From Flagellimonas zhangzhouensis (lineage in GTDB: Bacteria > Bacteroidota > Bacteroidia > Flavobacteriales > Flavobacteriaceae), in assembly GCF_900102925.1 (NCBI RefSeq), contig NZ_FNKI01000001.1, positions 1,116,001-1,180,000 on the forward strand: a DNA stretch of 64,000 nt. Reading direction: 5' to 3'. Position numbers and translations under genes: made by a program. The number at the start of each line of letters is the position of its first letter. The stretch's first letter is position 1. The notes under the pieces are model-generated. The model was given only the letters and a program-made list of their open reading frames with translations, did not search any database and was not told the origin of the DNA. Below, in pieces: positions 24,803 to 33,350 of this stretch.

Positions 24803-27800
24803 TCAGAAATTACCACTGGAATACTTTTTGAAATTCTCTGCCTGCTCAAAGATTTCTTCATAAACTTCATCCCGTTCCACAGGGGGGTAACCATGTTCGT
24901 CCAACAAAAGTATCAAGCCTACCTTTAGGGCAGCTTTGATATCATTTCGTTTATTCCAATCAGGGAATTTGGCTTGACCATCAACCAGTTCCTTTACCGC
25001 TTTGGCCAAATTTATCAATTTGTCCTCTGGGTAGGTAAAATCATATTTGATACACAATTCCTTGAGGATGTCATAAAAGGCTTTTTCCTCGAAATCTATC
25101 CCTAGATCATTGCCGGATTTGTACTCCGTATAAACGTCCCAAATCAAATTGGTCAGCTGTTCGGCCATTTCTTCATAGACCTCGCTTCGGAGGATATCGT
25201 TCTCGTCTCTTTGGTTGTAACGATTTACAAGGGATTCCATTTTCTTTGAAAAGTCCACACCCTTGACCTTGTTTACCTTCTTCATTTCTCCTATAGCCTT
25301 TGCCAATAATTGTTGTAACAACTTGATCTTGGTATTGGGCAACTTGATTTTATCGATTTTGGCCAAATAGTCCTCGTCAAAAATATCTTGCTCTTTGTCG
25401 GTTGCTTCGCCCATTTTGAAGATTTCATCCACACCATCACTTTGCAGGGCATTTTTAATCATTTCCCTTACCTTGGCATTCATTTGGGCTGTATCGGGTG
25501 CATTGCCCTTTGTCAATTTGAAAACTATGGAGCGCACCGCTAAATAGAAGTGGGTTTGATCTCGTTCCTTTTGTGATAATTCCTCACTACCGGCACAAAT
25601 ATCGTAGGCGGCCTTAAGTCGCTTGACCAAGCCCATAAAACGGGTTTCCATTTCTTTGGTCAGTTGAACAAATTCTGCGGCCTTGTTCAATGTGTCCAAC
25701 TGCTCCAATGGGGTGCCATTAAAATATTTTGAGCTGTCAAACTTGTGCAAGAGTTTGTCCAGTAAATCCAAATGATTACGGGCTATGGTCAAGGATTGTT
25801 GTATATCCTCAAAATTGTCCTTGTCGCCCTCGGAATATTTTTTAAGGGCTAGATTCATTTGTTTTTTGATGCCAATGTAATCCACTACTAAGCCCTTATT
25901 TTTTCCCTTGAATTTACGGTTCACACGGGAAATGGTCTGTATCAGGTTATGTTGCTGGATAGGCTTGTCAATATAGATGGTGTCCAAGAAGGGGACATCA
26001 AAACCGGTCAACCACATATCCACCACAATGGCTATCTTGAAATTGGATTTCTCGTTCTTGAATTGTCTGTCCAGTTCCTTGCGATAATCCTTTGTTCCCA
26101 ATATGTCGTACAATTCCTTTGGATCGTCTTTTCCCCGGGTCATGATCATTTTGATCCGTTCCATGGGCTTTATTTCCCGCTTTTCCTTGTCGGTCAAGAC
26201 AGCACCGTCCTCAGCTACTTTTATATCGTTCCATTCAGGTTTTAATTCAAGTACGTTTTTATAGAACTCATAAGCTATAAAACGAGAACTGCTGACAAAC
26301 ATGGCCTTGCCCTTTACGGTCGCGCCTTCAGTCACCCGCTTTTCGTAATGCTGAACAAAATCGGCTGCCAATTCCTTTAGTCTGTCCGGGTCGCCCAAAA
26401 TGGCGTTCATGTTGGCAGATTGCTTTTTGCTTTCCTCTATTTGATATTCATTGGCCCCGGCCTCGGCTGCTTCCTCATAGTATTTCTCTATTTTTTCAAG
26501 CTCGCTGTTCTGTAGGGCGATTTTAGCTGCTCTGCCTTCATATACAATTCTTACGGTAATCTCATCTTGGACCGATTCGGTCATGGTATAGGCGTCGACC
26601 ACTTTGCCGAATACGTCTAAAGTGGCATCAATAGGAGTGCCTGTAAAGCCAACATAGGTGGCATTGGGCAATGAATCGTGCAAATATTTGGCAAAACCAT
26701 AGGATTTTTTGACACCTTTTTCAGTTACCCGTATTTTTTGATCTAAGTTGGTCTGGCTTCTGTGGGCTTCATCAGAAATACAGATGACATTGCTACGCTT
26801 TGTTAATAATTCGATGTCTTCGGTGAACTTATGTATGGTAGTTAAGAATACACCACCACTGGCACGTCCTTGGAGCAGTTCCCTTAAATCGGCCCTGCTT
26901 TCAACACTGGTCACCGAATTGTCGCCAATATATCTCTTGGCATTCGTGAATTGACCTGAGAGTTGGTCGTCCAAGTCGGTGCGGTCGGTAATGAGAACAA
27001 TAGTGGGGTTTTCGAAGTAAGGGCTTTTCATTAATAGTCTCGTAAGAAATAGCATGGTAAAACTCTTGCCACTTCCCGTTGCGCCAAAGTAGGTTCCGCC
27101 TTTGCCGTCGCCTTCAGGCTTTTGGGCCTTTATTATATTCTCGTATAAGGCCCGTGCTGCATAATATTGTGGATACCGGCATACAATTTTCTCATCTTTT
27201 TTTGAGGTATCGGGTATATAAATGAAGTTTTGGATGATATCTCTAAATCTATCCTGATGGAACATACCCTGTACAAGAGTGAACATACTATCAATACCAT
27301 CAACCTCTTTATTGGAGCCAGATATTCTACGCCAAGCATAGAAAAACTCATAAGGAGCAAAAAATGAACCTGCTTTGTTGTTGACCCCATCGCTGATGAT
27401 ACAAAATGAATTGTATTTGAACAACTCGGGAATATCCCTCTTGTAACGTGTGGTCAACTGTACGTATGCATTATGAATGGTACAATTTTCTTGAATGGCC
27501 GTTTTGAACTCAAACACCACAACGGGCAATCCATTGATATAGATGATACCATCGGGAATGCGTTTTTCCGAACCAACGATTTCCAGTTGGTTTACAAACT
27601 TGTACGTGTTGTTGTTTATCTCGGAATAGTCGATAAGATAGATCCAAATGTCTTTTTGGTTGCGGTCTTCCCGTTTAAAACTAAAGCCGTCGGAAAGCCA
27701 TTGCATGAATGTTTTGTTGGTCTCATATAGATCTGAAGCAGGTAGGGTTTTTAATTGTAATAAAATGGACTTGGCCTCAGTTAGCGTCAGCCCTTCATTT

Positions 27801-27952
27801 TTATATTGGTTTAACAGAAAATCAATTAAATCTTTTTCAATCAGGACTTCTTCGGGAACGCGGTTTATAGTATTGCCCAAGAAATGTGGGAAATCCTGAT
27901 TGCCCAAAAGTTCAATAAATACGTCCTCTAATCTTGCTTCAATGAATTTCAT
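24803..27952 (-). CDS. hsdR: Type I restriction enzyme R subunit
   Basis: The 1049-aa protein has an N-terminal nuclease domain with DGIIYINGLPVVVFEFKTA (the D...ExK site), then SF2 motor motifs: FGATGSGKSFTML (Walker A), CISDEAHRSQ (DEAH box), FTGTPID, and a motif VI region IQTISRVNRKFKGKNKG. The C-terminal helical part would contact the methylase. It translocates and cuts unmodified DNA together with HsdM and HsdS. It is the last gene of a seven-gene operon, separated from hsdM-hsdS by four inserted genes and lying 9 bp after the DUF262 gene. Confidence 0.95.
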   Translation of the reverse strand: MKFIEARLEDVFIELLGNQDFPHFLGNTINRVPEEVLIEKDLIDFLLNQYKNEGLTLTEAKSILLQLKTLPASDLYETNKTFMQWLSDGFSFKREDRNQKDIWIYLIDYSEINNNTYKFVNQLEIVGSEKRIPDGIIYINGLPVVVFEFKTAIQENCTIHNAYVQLTTRYKRDIPELFKYNSFCIISDGVNNKAGSFFAPYEFFYAWRRISGSNKEVDGIDSMFTLVQGMFHQDRFRDIIQNFIYIPDTSKKDEKIVCRYPQYYAARALYENIIKAQKPEGDGKGGTYFGATGSGKSFTMLFLTRLLMKSPYFENPTIVLITDRTDLDDQLSGQFTNAKRYIGDNSVTSVESRADLRELLQGRASGGVFLTTIHKFTEDIELLTKRSNVICISDEAHRSQTNLDQKIRVTEKGVKKSYGFAKYLHDSLPNATYVGFTGTPIDATLDVFGKVVDAYTMTESVQDEITVRIVYEGRAAKIALQNSELEKIEKYYEEAAEAGANEYQIEESKKQSANMNAILGDPDRLKELAADFVQHYEKRVTEGATVKGKAMFVSSSRFIAYEFYKNVLELKPEWNDIKVAEDGAVLTDKEKREIKPMERIKMIMTRGKDDPKELYDILGTKDYRKELDRQFKNEKSNFKIAIVVDMWLTGFDVPFLDTIYIDKPIQQHNLIQTISRVNRKFKGKNKGLVVDYIGIKKQMNLALKKYSEGDKDNFEDIQQSLTIARNHLDLLDKLLHKFDSSKYFNGTPLEQLDTLNKAAEFVQLTKEMETRFMGLVKRLKAAYDICAGSEELSQKERDQTHFYLAVRSIVFKLTKGNAPDTAQMNAKVREMIKNALQSDGVDEIFKMGEATDKEQDIFDEDYLAKIDKIKLPNTKIKLLQQLLAKAIGEMKKVNKVKGVDFSKKMESLVNRYNQRDENDILRSEVYEEMAEQLTNLIWDVYTEYKSGNDLGIDFEEKAFYDILKELCIKYDFTYPEDKLINLAKAVKELVDGQAKFPDWNKRNDIKAALKVGLILLLDEHGYPPVERDEVYEEIFEQAENFKKYSSGNF

Positions 27953-27961
27953 GTGTTACTA

Positions 27962-29752
27962 CTATAGACTCTTGTAATAGTTCTTTATTTTATCTGCCAT
28001 CATTCTACGTCTTGAAATTAAAAAGTCTTGGTAATCCGTATAATCAGCGCTGTATAGCAGATTTGGCATATCGTTCGTTTCAAGATTTTGTTCTATTATA
28101 GGTTTCGAATCAATAGTGCTTATATCATATCTTTTTGCATCAATTTCTTCCAACACTTTCTTCATGTATTCTTTGGGGGCCATTTTGCCAACTTTAATGT
28201 TTGTAGACTGCTCGGTATAAACAAAATTGGCTATTTGGTTATATTGTCTCTGAACAAACCCATTATCCGTCAAATACTTTTTGGGAAAGATGTGATGAAT
28301 GTCCCCACGTTGTTCAATAAGACTATTTATTTTCATACTCTTCGAAAGAAATGCTGTTGCATTTTCATTACATTGTGCGGCCAAATAAACATTGTATGCA
28401 TTATTGTTTACACTCGTTGTTTCAAGGTCTGACACCAAGCCAAAATCCCAGAATCCGTCACCTAAATAGGTCTGTTCCATTTGAAGCAAGTATGCTTCAA
28501 TGCCCTTTTCATTTATTTGTTTGATGTCTTCATCAATCATCGATTCTGAAGATCCAGAATATCGCCCAACCAGCAAGGACATAATCAGCCACCGTTTCAC
28601 AAATTGTTGTACTTCGGTTTCAGATCTACCTTCATTTCTTAATTTTAAGTAAAGGGTGTAGGAGAAATTTAAGCTGTTTTTTGAGGAGATAAGCTTATTG
28701 TGTATTAAACCTGTAGATTGTACCAGCATCAAGAAGCGTTGGTAGTTGGTTTTATCCACGAAATCCATAAGACCTTCCGATAGTAACTTATAACTACTTT
28801 CCGCTATTTCCGCTTCATAAGTTCTTAATTCAAAATTTCTACCAGATAGTAAGGCCACTAAATCACTAAACTTACCACGACTAAATTTATAAGTAAATGA
28901 AACCCTTAATACATCAACATAATTGGGGACGTAGAGCTCATCTTTTCCACCGGCCATCCATTTAATGGCACCAAAATATCTGTGTGACGAAAATTCTTTG
29001 TCGTTATCTTCTATATGTTTTTTAAAGCCTTTGTCAACGATTAACCTGCAGAAATAGTCCACTAATTTCCGCATTTTATTTCCATCATTAAGTTCGTCAG
29101 CAGCAACCTTCGACATAACAAAGTCAGCATTGCTTAACACAACACCTTTTTGGTTAATACGAATAAAAATCTCCGTTACTGTGTCAATATCCAGGGAGTG
29201 ATCAAGCTCAATGATCCCAACCTGCTTGTTTTTTATGCGTTTTAAGTTTTCAATCCTATCTTCCACTAAATCTTCGTCAGCGTCTGGGTTGGCATTAAGA
29301 TAATTCCTTATTGATTTGGTAATAGAAACTTCATCATTGACTATAGGGTTGATATTATTGATCCATTCATTGCTTTTCTCTTTAGCTTTATTAAGCACCT
29401 CAAACTTTTCTGTTAAGGGGTTAAATGCAATACGTATGGCAACTTCCTTGTAATTCTTGTTCAACACCTTTTGTCCAACAATGGCCGCAGTTAACGCAGT
29501 TATTCGCTGTTGACCATCAATCAACACTTTTTTGCCTGCAGATAGGTCTCCATTTTTAAGCTTTACGTCAGGATTACGCCAAGTAATGATATATCCTACT
29601 GGATAACCCTGATAAAGTGAATCTATAAAGTCCCTAACTTTTGAAGCTTTCCATACAAAAGGTCGTTGTATTTCAGGGATGGCTATTTCACCGGATTTTA
29701 TCCAACTAAGAAGAGTCTCCACAGGTTGTTGATGAACGGAATATTTAGCCAT
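27962..29752 (-). CDS. DUF262/DUF1524 (GmrSD-like) nuclease
   Basis: The 596-aa protein has the DUF262 motifs IPEIQRPFVW (25-34) and VLIDGQQRITAL (77-88), which bind and hydrolyse nucleotide in characterised GmrS/SspE-type proteins. The C-terminal DUF1524 His-Me nuclease motif GDIHHIFPKKYL is at about 483-494. GmrSD enzymes cut modified phage DNA. Two bases separate it from the TIR-like gene and nine from hsdR. It may be an independent type IV-like restriction enzyme, or the effector of the TIR/SLOG cassette. Confidence 0.88.
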   Translation of the reverse strand: MAKYSVHQQPVETLLSWIKSGEIAIPEIQRPFVWKASKVRDFIDSLYQGYPVGYIITWRNPDVKLKNGDLSAGKKVLIDGQQRITALTAAIVGQKVLNKNYKEVAIRIAFNPLTEKFEVLNKAKEKSNEWINNINPIVNDEVSITKSIRNYLNANPDADEDLVEDRIENLKRIKNKQVGIIELDHSLDIDTVTEIFIRINQKGVVLSNADFVMSKVAADELNDGNKMRKLVDYFCRLIVDKGFKKHIEDNDKEFSSHRYFGAIKWMAGGKDELYVPNYVDVLRVSFTYKFSRGKFSDLVALLSGRNFELRTYEAEIAESSYKLLSEGLMDFVDKTNYQRFLMLVQSTGLIHNKLISSKNSLNFSYTLYLKLRNEGRSETEVQQFVKRWLIMSLLVGRYSGSSESMIDEDIKQINEKGIEAYLLQMEQTYLGDGFWDFGLVSDLETTSVNNNAYNVYLAAQCNENATAFLSKSMKINSLIEQRGDIHHIFPKKYLTDNGFVQRQYNQIANFVYTEQSTNIKVGKMAPKEYMKKVLEEIDAKRYDISTIDSKPIIEQNLETNDMPNLLYSADYTDYQDFLISRRRMMADKIKNYYKSL

Positions 29753-29754
29753 TA

Positions 29755-30447
29755 TTAAATAGTTTTTGTGATTTTATAATTGTCCTGATTATCCCTAATA
29801 TCAATTGATGTTTGAATGTATGTGGAGTGGTTTGATATAAATTCATCCCATCTAACCATTTTAATATAGCTAGACTCACCATAGAATATTGTATTACCAT
29901 TACAATTCGAAGTTTCTGGTAACTTTTGATTGAACATATTCTTTTTAATAATGTCAAATAATTGATCTGTTTTATGAGTTAATGAGTTGCATGTAGGGTT
30001 CTTTTCTAAAAACCAAGTGTATGTGCCTGTTATATCTGGAAGAACAATCCCTAGAACAGCATTCATTCTACTGGTTCGGTCAGACCTCGTTATCTCTTTC
30101 AATGAATATGAAATTTCCCATGGTATCCATTGATCTTTTTCCAATTTGAAAATATCTTTCATTCCTTTTGAAATCATAACAATAGTAATGCTGCTCCCAA
30201 AAATTTTTTCCTTTAAGGAAGTTCTAATGGTTTCATCTGTAAATTCGGCTAAACTTTCTCCATCTTTTTCTCCAAGATTTATATTATCCTTTCCAATTAA
30301 CTTTTGTAATTCATCTACATAATCCCGAACTCTAGTGGTTCTATTTTGATAATAAAATTTGGAACCATCAAACTTTAAATCTTGACTGCCCAAAGACTCC
30401 ACTTGTGTATCAGCATACTTATAGCTGATAAATACCTTCCTCCCCAT
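29755..30447 (-). CDS. TIR-like domain protein (DUF1863/MTH538, ThsB-type)
   Basis: The 230-aa protein begins GRKVFISYKYADTQ, followed by VRDYVDELQKLIG, ITIVMISKGM, and DQWIPWEISYSLKE (Trp107 to Glu120). Glu111 is in the position of the catalytic Glu of TIR NADases. This layout matches the MTH538 branch that includes ThsB, the signal-making TIR protein of Thoeris. Its start overlaps the SLOG gene by 29 bp, so the two are translationally coupled. It probably converts NAD+ into a signal after phage sensing; this is inference from the family. Confidence 0.82.
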   Translation of the reverse strand: MGRKVFISYKYADTQVESLGSQDLKFDGSKFYYQNRTTRVRDYVDELQKLIGKDNINLGEKDGESLAEFTDETIRTSLKEKIFGSSITIVMISKGMKDIFKLEKDQWIPWEISYSLKEITRSDRTSRMNAVLGIVLPDITGTYTWFLEKNPTCNSLTHKTDQLFDIIKKNMFNQKLPETSNCNGNTIFYGESSYIKMVRWDEFISNHSTYIQTSIDIRDNQDNYKITKTI

Positions 30448-31045
30448 AATTATTTGAATTGTCGTTTAATAAATAGTCTCTAAAAAGCGAAGCGTAGGCA
30501 TAATCTTCTAATAATCTTGTATCGGGGGCATACGAGTTTCTTTCATAGATTATTTTTGCTGCTGCGCCTGTACTGGCAATAGGTAAAACCAAGGATGCAG
30601 CATGGTTTTTCAAAAACATATTGTGTTCATCTTCAACACCTTCCATGCCACCAATAAAAATACCTGCACGATATTGATTTCCTGCAATCATTCGTTGTCT
30701 CATTATCTCTAAACTGGAATCTCTATCAGCACCTCTTGGAGTGATAATTACATTTTTGAACTTATTGTTGTCTTCTGGGTAAAATTGACTAAAAAAATCA
30801 GATTGGTACAGGGTCAGATGTTCTTGGATATTAATTTCCATTTTTTGCATTACATGATAAATTAATGGTGTAATGGACGGGTGCCCCCCCCATATTAATC
30901 TGTAATGTGGAAGAATAGTTGTGACCAAAGCAATAACTGCGTCCCTAATAGCAATTACATCACAATTAGCCTGGTATTTTTCATCTCTTTCCGGTAATGG
31001 AATACTCGCAGAAAGAAAAATATTTTCTAGTTGCTTTTTAGCCAT
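30419..31045 (-). CDS. Stand-alone SLOG-like nucleotide-sensing protein
   Basis: The 208-aa protein opens with NIFLSASIPLPERDEKY and has three glycine-rich loops that fit a SLOG Rossmann-like pocket: IWGGHPSITPLI (51-62), IFIGGMEGVEDEHNMF (129-144) and LPIASTGAAAKIIYE (154-168). SLOG domains bind NAD-derived or nucleotide ligands; in Thoeris the SLOG part of ThsA binds the TIR product. Here no effector domain is attached. It overlaps both TIR genes (19 and 29 bp), which points to a complex with them. Confidence 0.72.
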   Translation of the reverse strand: MAKKQLENIFLSASIPLPERDEKYQANCDVIAIRDAVIALVTTILPHYRLIWGGHPSITPLIYHVMQKMEINIQEHLTLYQSDFFSQFYPEDNNKFKNVIITPRGADRDSSLEIMRQRMIAGNQYRAGIFIGGMEGVEDEHNMFLKNHAASLVLPIASTGAAAKIIYERNSYAPDTRLLEDYAYASLFRDYLLNDNSNNYGEEGIYQL

Positions 31046-32193
31046 CTGTCAAATTCTTGTTTTTTTATTGTTTTAACGGGTAAGGACTTATTAAGCCACG
31101 CCAAATGATTTAACCACTTTTCTCTAATCCTAATATCATCATAGATTAAGTGTAAACTATCTACTTTAAACCCTTTAATTTTCATTTTTTGTTCATCCCA
31201 ATAGTTACAATCAATGGATTGAGGCATACCAACAGCTGGAATAAACACTCTCCGTTTAGTATTATTCAAATTTTCGGTTAAATAACGTTCGGGTTGTAGG
31301 TTAATGGATTTACCATATTTAGTTGCAATATTTGTGAACTCCGTTATTAAATTATCCTGTCTCGCCGCCAAATTTCTAGCCCTTAAAGATTCAACGGATT
31401 GAACAATTTGTTCGACTACCTTGTTCTTTAATTTAGAGGTGTTCTTGGATGAGTAATTACATCTTCTAAAATCTCCTCTCTTTAATTCCAGTGGTTCACA
31501 GATATGGGAAATACTTTCAATTTTGTGTTTTGGCCATATCAATTGTAAAATGCCAATTTGTTTAGCGCTTGCTTCGGCTAATTCATCCTTGCACCATCGG
31601 CTTGTCATAAAATGAGGGGTGTTAAGCATTACAATGACATCACAATCCGTCATCCTGTGCCAAAGTTCTTCCTGAAATAGCTCACCTTGTTTTATTGAAT
31701 GGGTATCCAAAAACACATCAAAACTATTTCGCTCTAATGCCTCATATAATTGAATAGCTACTGAGGTGGAATCCTCACGTTTATAACTTATAAAGACCTT
31801 TCTAGTATGTCGTAATTTTCCAAATGACTCCAAAGCAAGGTTTACAATCTTATTGTCTTTTGAGGCACCGTATTTTTGGCCGTTGTAGTTTTCTAGTTTT
31901 TTAGGAATTTCGGCACTAAATGAATTATTGAATATTGGAAGTATTGGTGTTGCATCTTTAATTAAAATATCTAATTCATCTAGACTATTAAAATCACCCT
32001 TGTTATCCCCAAAGTACATACAAAAGGCAGGCTGGTTTTGCTTGTAGTCACTGCTAAAATTCCTCTCGTCAATTATAATAAAGGCGTCAGCAGGTAATTT
32101 TAGTTCCGAAACTTTATCAAAGAACAAGGATTCTATATCCTTGGAGTTTTCACTAAGCGTACCGAGCAGGATTAATTGATATTTATATTTCAT
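31027..32193 (-). CDS. TIR domain protein with extra N- and C-terminal domains
   Basis: A canonical TIR domain lies at about 131-260: VFISYKREDS (133-142), the BB-loop-like FLDTHSIKQGE (161-171), and RWCKDELAEA with the catalytic-type Glu204. The first 130 residues form an unrecognised alpha/beta domain (YQLILLGTL, AFIIIDERNF, ATPILPIFNN). Residues 270-388 form another unknown domain (RRVFIPAVGMPQS, then LHLIYDDIRIREKWLNHL). It starts within the end of hsdS (ATGA overlap). It is a likely NAD-consuming enzyme; the flanking domains may sense the trigger. Confidence 0.85.
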   Translation of the reverse strand: MKYKYQLILLGTLSENSKDIESLFFDKVSELKLPADAFIIIDERNFSSDYKQNQPAFCMYFGDNKGDFNSLDELDILIKDATPILPIFNNSFSAEIPKKLENYNGQKYGASKDNKIVNLALESFGKLRHTRKVFISYKREDSTSVAIQLYEALERNSFDVFLDTHSIKQGELFQEELWHRMTDCDVIVMLNTPHFMTSRWCKDELAEASAKQIGILQLIWPKHKIESISHICEPLELKRGDFRRCNYSSKNTSKLKNKVVEQIVQSVESLRARNLAARQDNLITEFTNIATKYGKSINLQPERYLTENLNNTKRRVFIPAVGMPQSIDCNYWDEQKMKIKGFKVDSLHLIYDDIRIREKWLNHLAWLNKSLPVKTIKKQEFDRWLKSN

Positions 32194-33350
32194 ACTATTT
32201 CCGTTTTCACCTCCTCAACGCTTGTCATTTTTGAGAGAAGTAGTTTTTGAAAAGTTGATAATGATTCTGTCTCATTTAAGAGTTGATAAATATTATCAAA
32301 AACTATTTGGATCACATCTTCAAATTTTCTAATTACATTTTTATTTGGATATTCAAGTATTAATGAATTTAACAATCCTTGGGTTAGCAAAGGTTGTCCA
32401 GTACCTTCACTTTTTTCATTAAGATTAAAGGATTTTAATAAATAGAATGAAAATAAGTTGTTGTCGTTTTTTGATTTGCCACATATGGCATTGTCACTTA
32501 TCCAACACTTATTTGGAACATAATAGAGACTACCGCAGTATGCACCAACTCTTCCAATTGCAATTATATTCTCAAAATTAAATTTGTTTGCATAACCAAG
32601 TATTCCGTTACCACCATAGATTGGAATATTTCCTACTTGATTGGGTTTTGATTTTCCGTTTTTAAACTCTATTTTATCGGAAAGAAAAACAACTGCCCAC
32701 CCTTCAGGAATCTCTTTATCTAATTCATCGTTATACACCATAGCCCCACCAGAAGACTTATATGGTTTTCCTTCTTCGTTAGGAAACTCAAAGTCTTCAA
32801 ACCAATACTTGTACAAGGCCTGAGCAGTTTCTTCCAGTTTTTGGTTGAGTTGTTCGTTGAGTATGATGCGGTTGATAACGGTGTTGTATTCTTTAACAAT
32901 TTCTCGTTGTTTTTTTATACTTGGAATGGGGAGCTCTACTTCGCACATTTCTTCCCAATCAAATGTTTCACGTGCACTACCGTGCGATTTAAAGCGTGCG
33001 TAACGATCGAACTCTGGTCTTCTAAACCACATCATTAAATATTCGGGATGCAATCTATTCGAATCGACAACTTCAAATACTGTGTAAGCTTGTGAAATTA
33101 TAGCTTCATCATATTCTTGTAATAGAGCTATTGAAATTTTATCTCCATTCCGAGAAGTTACCGGACCATAAGCAAATTGATTTTGTTTGATAATCTTGTA
33201 GGTTTTCATATTTGTGCCTACTGTATTTGCAATAGAGGGTATTAAGATTTTTTGAATACTTACCCCTAAAAGTGTTTCAACTTTTAAATCCGTGTTGCGA
33301 TTGTTTACTGGTTGTACGTAATCCCCGAGTTTTTTATAATTTGATTGCAT
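32190..33350 (-). CDS. hsdS: Type I restriction-modification specificity subunit
   Basis: The 386-aa protein shows two target-recognition domains (about 1-145 and 205-340), each followed by a conserved helix: IPSIKKQREIVKEYNTVINRIILNEQLNQKLEE in the middle and a similar coiled segment at the end. HsdS sets the sequence that the complex methylates and cuts. The first domain includes YAPVT-like AYGPVTSRNG and SQAYTVFEV. It overlaps hsdM by 17 bp. These domains vary fast, so the target cannot be predicted. Confidence 0.93.
   Translation of the reverse strand: MQSNYKKLGDYVQPVNNRNTDLKVETLLGVSIQKILIPSIANTVGTNMKTYKIIKQNQFAYGPVTSRNGDKISIALLQEYDEAIISQAYTVFEVVDSNRLHPEYLMMWFRRPEFDRYARFKSHGSARETFDWEEMCEVELPIPSIKKQREIVKEYNTVINRIILNEQLNQKLEETAQALYKYWFEDFEFPNEEGKPYKSSGGAMVYNDELDKEIPEGWAVVFLSDKIEFKNGKSKPNQVGNIPIYGGNGILGYANKFNFENIIAIGRVGAYCGSLYYVPNKCWISDNAICGKSKNDNNLFSFYLLKSFNLNEKSEGTGQPLLTQGLLNSLILEYPNKNVIRKFEDVIQIVFDNIYQLLNETESLSTFQKLLLSKMTSVEEVKTEIV

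Noticed and set aside
25949-26245. Small genes on the plus strand inside hsdR, and similar frames opposite other genes
   Set aside because: They are antisense shadows with no start context and no recognisable domain; the hsdR frame fully explains the DNA.
27962-32193. Canonical Thoeris system
   Set aside because: A ThsB-like TIR and a SLOG protein are present, but there is no ThsA-type effector with a SIR2 or membrane domain fused to SLOG.
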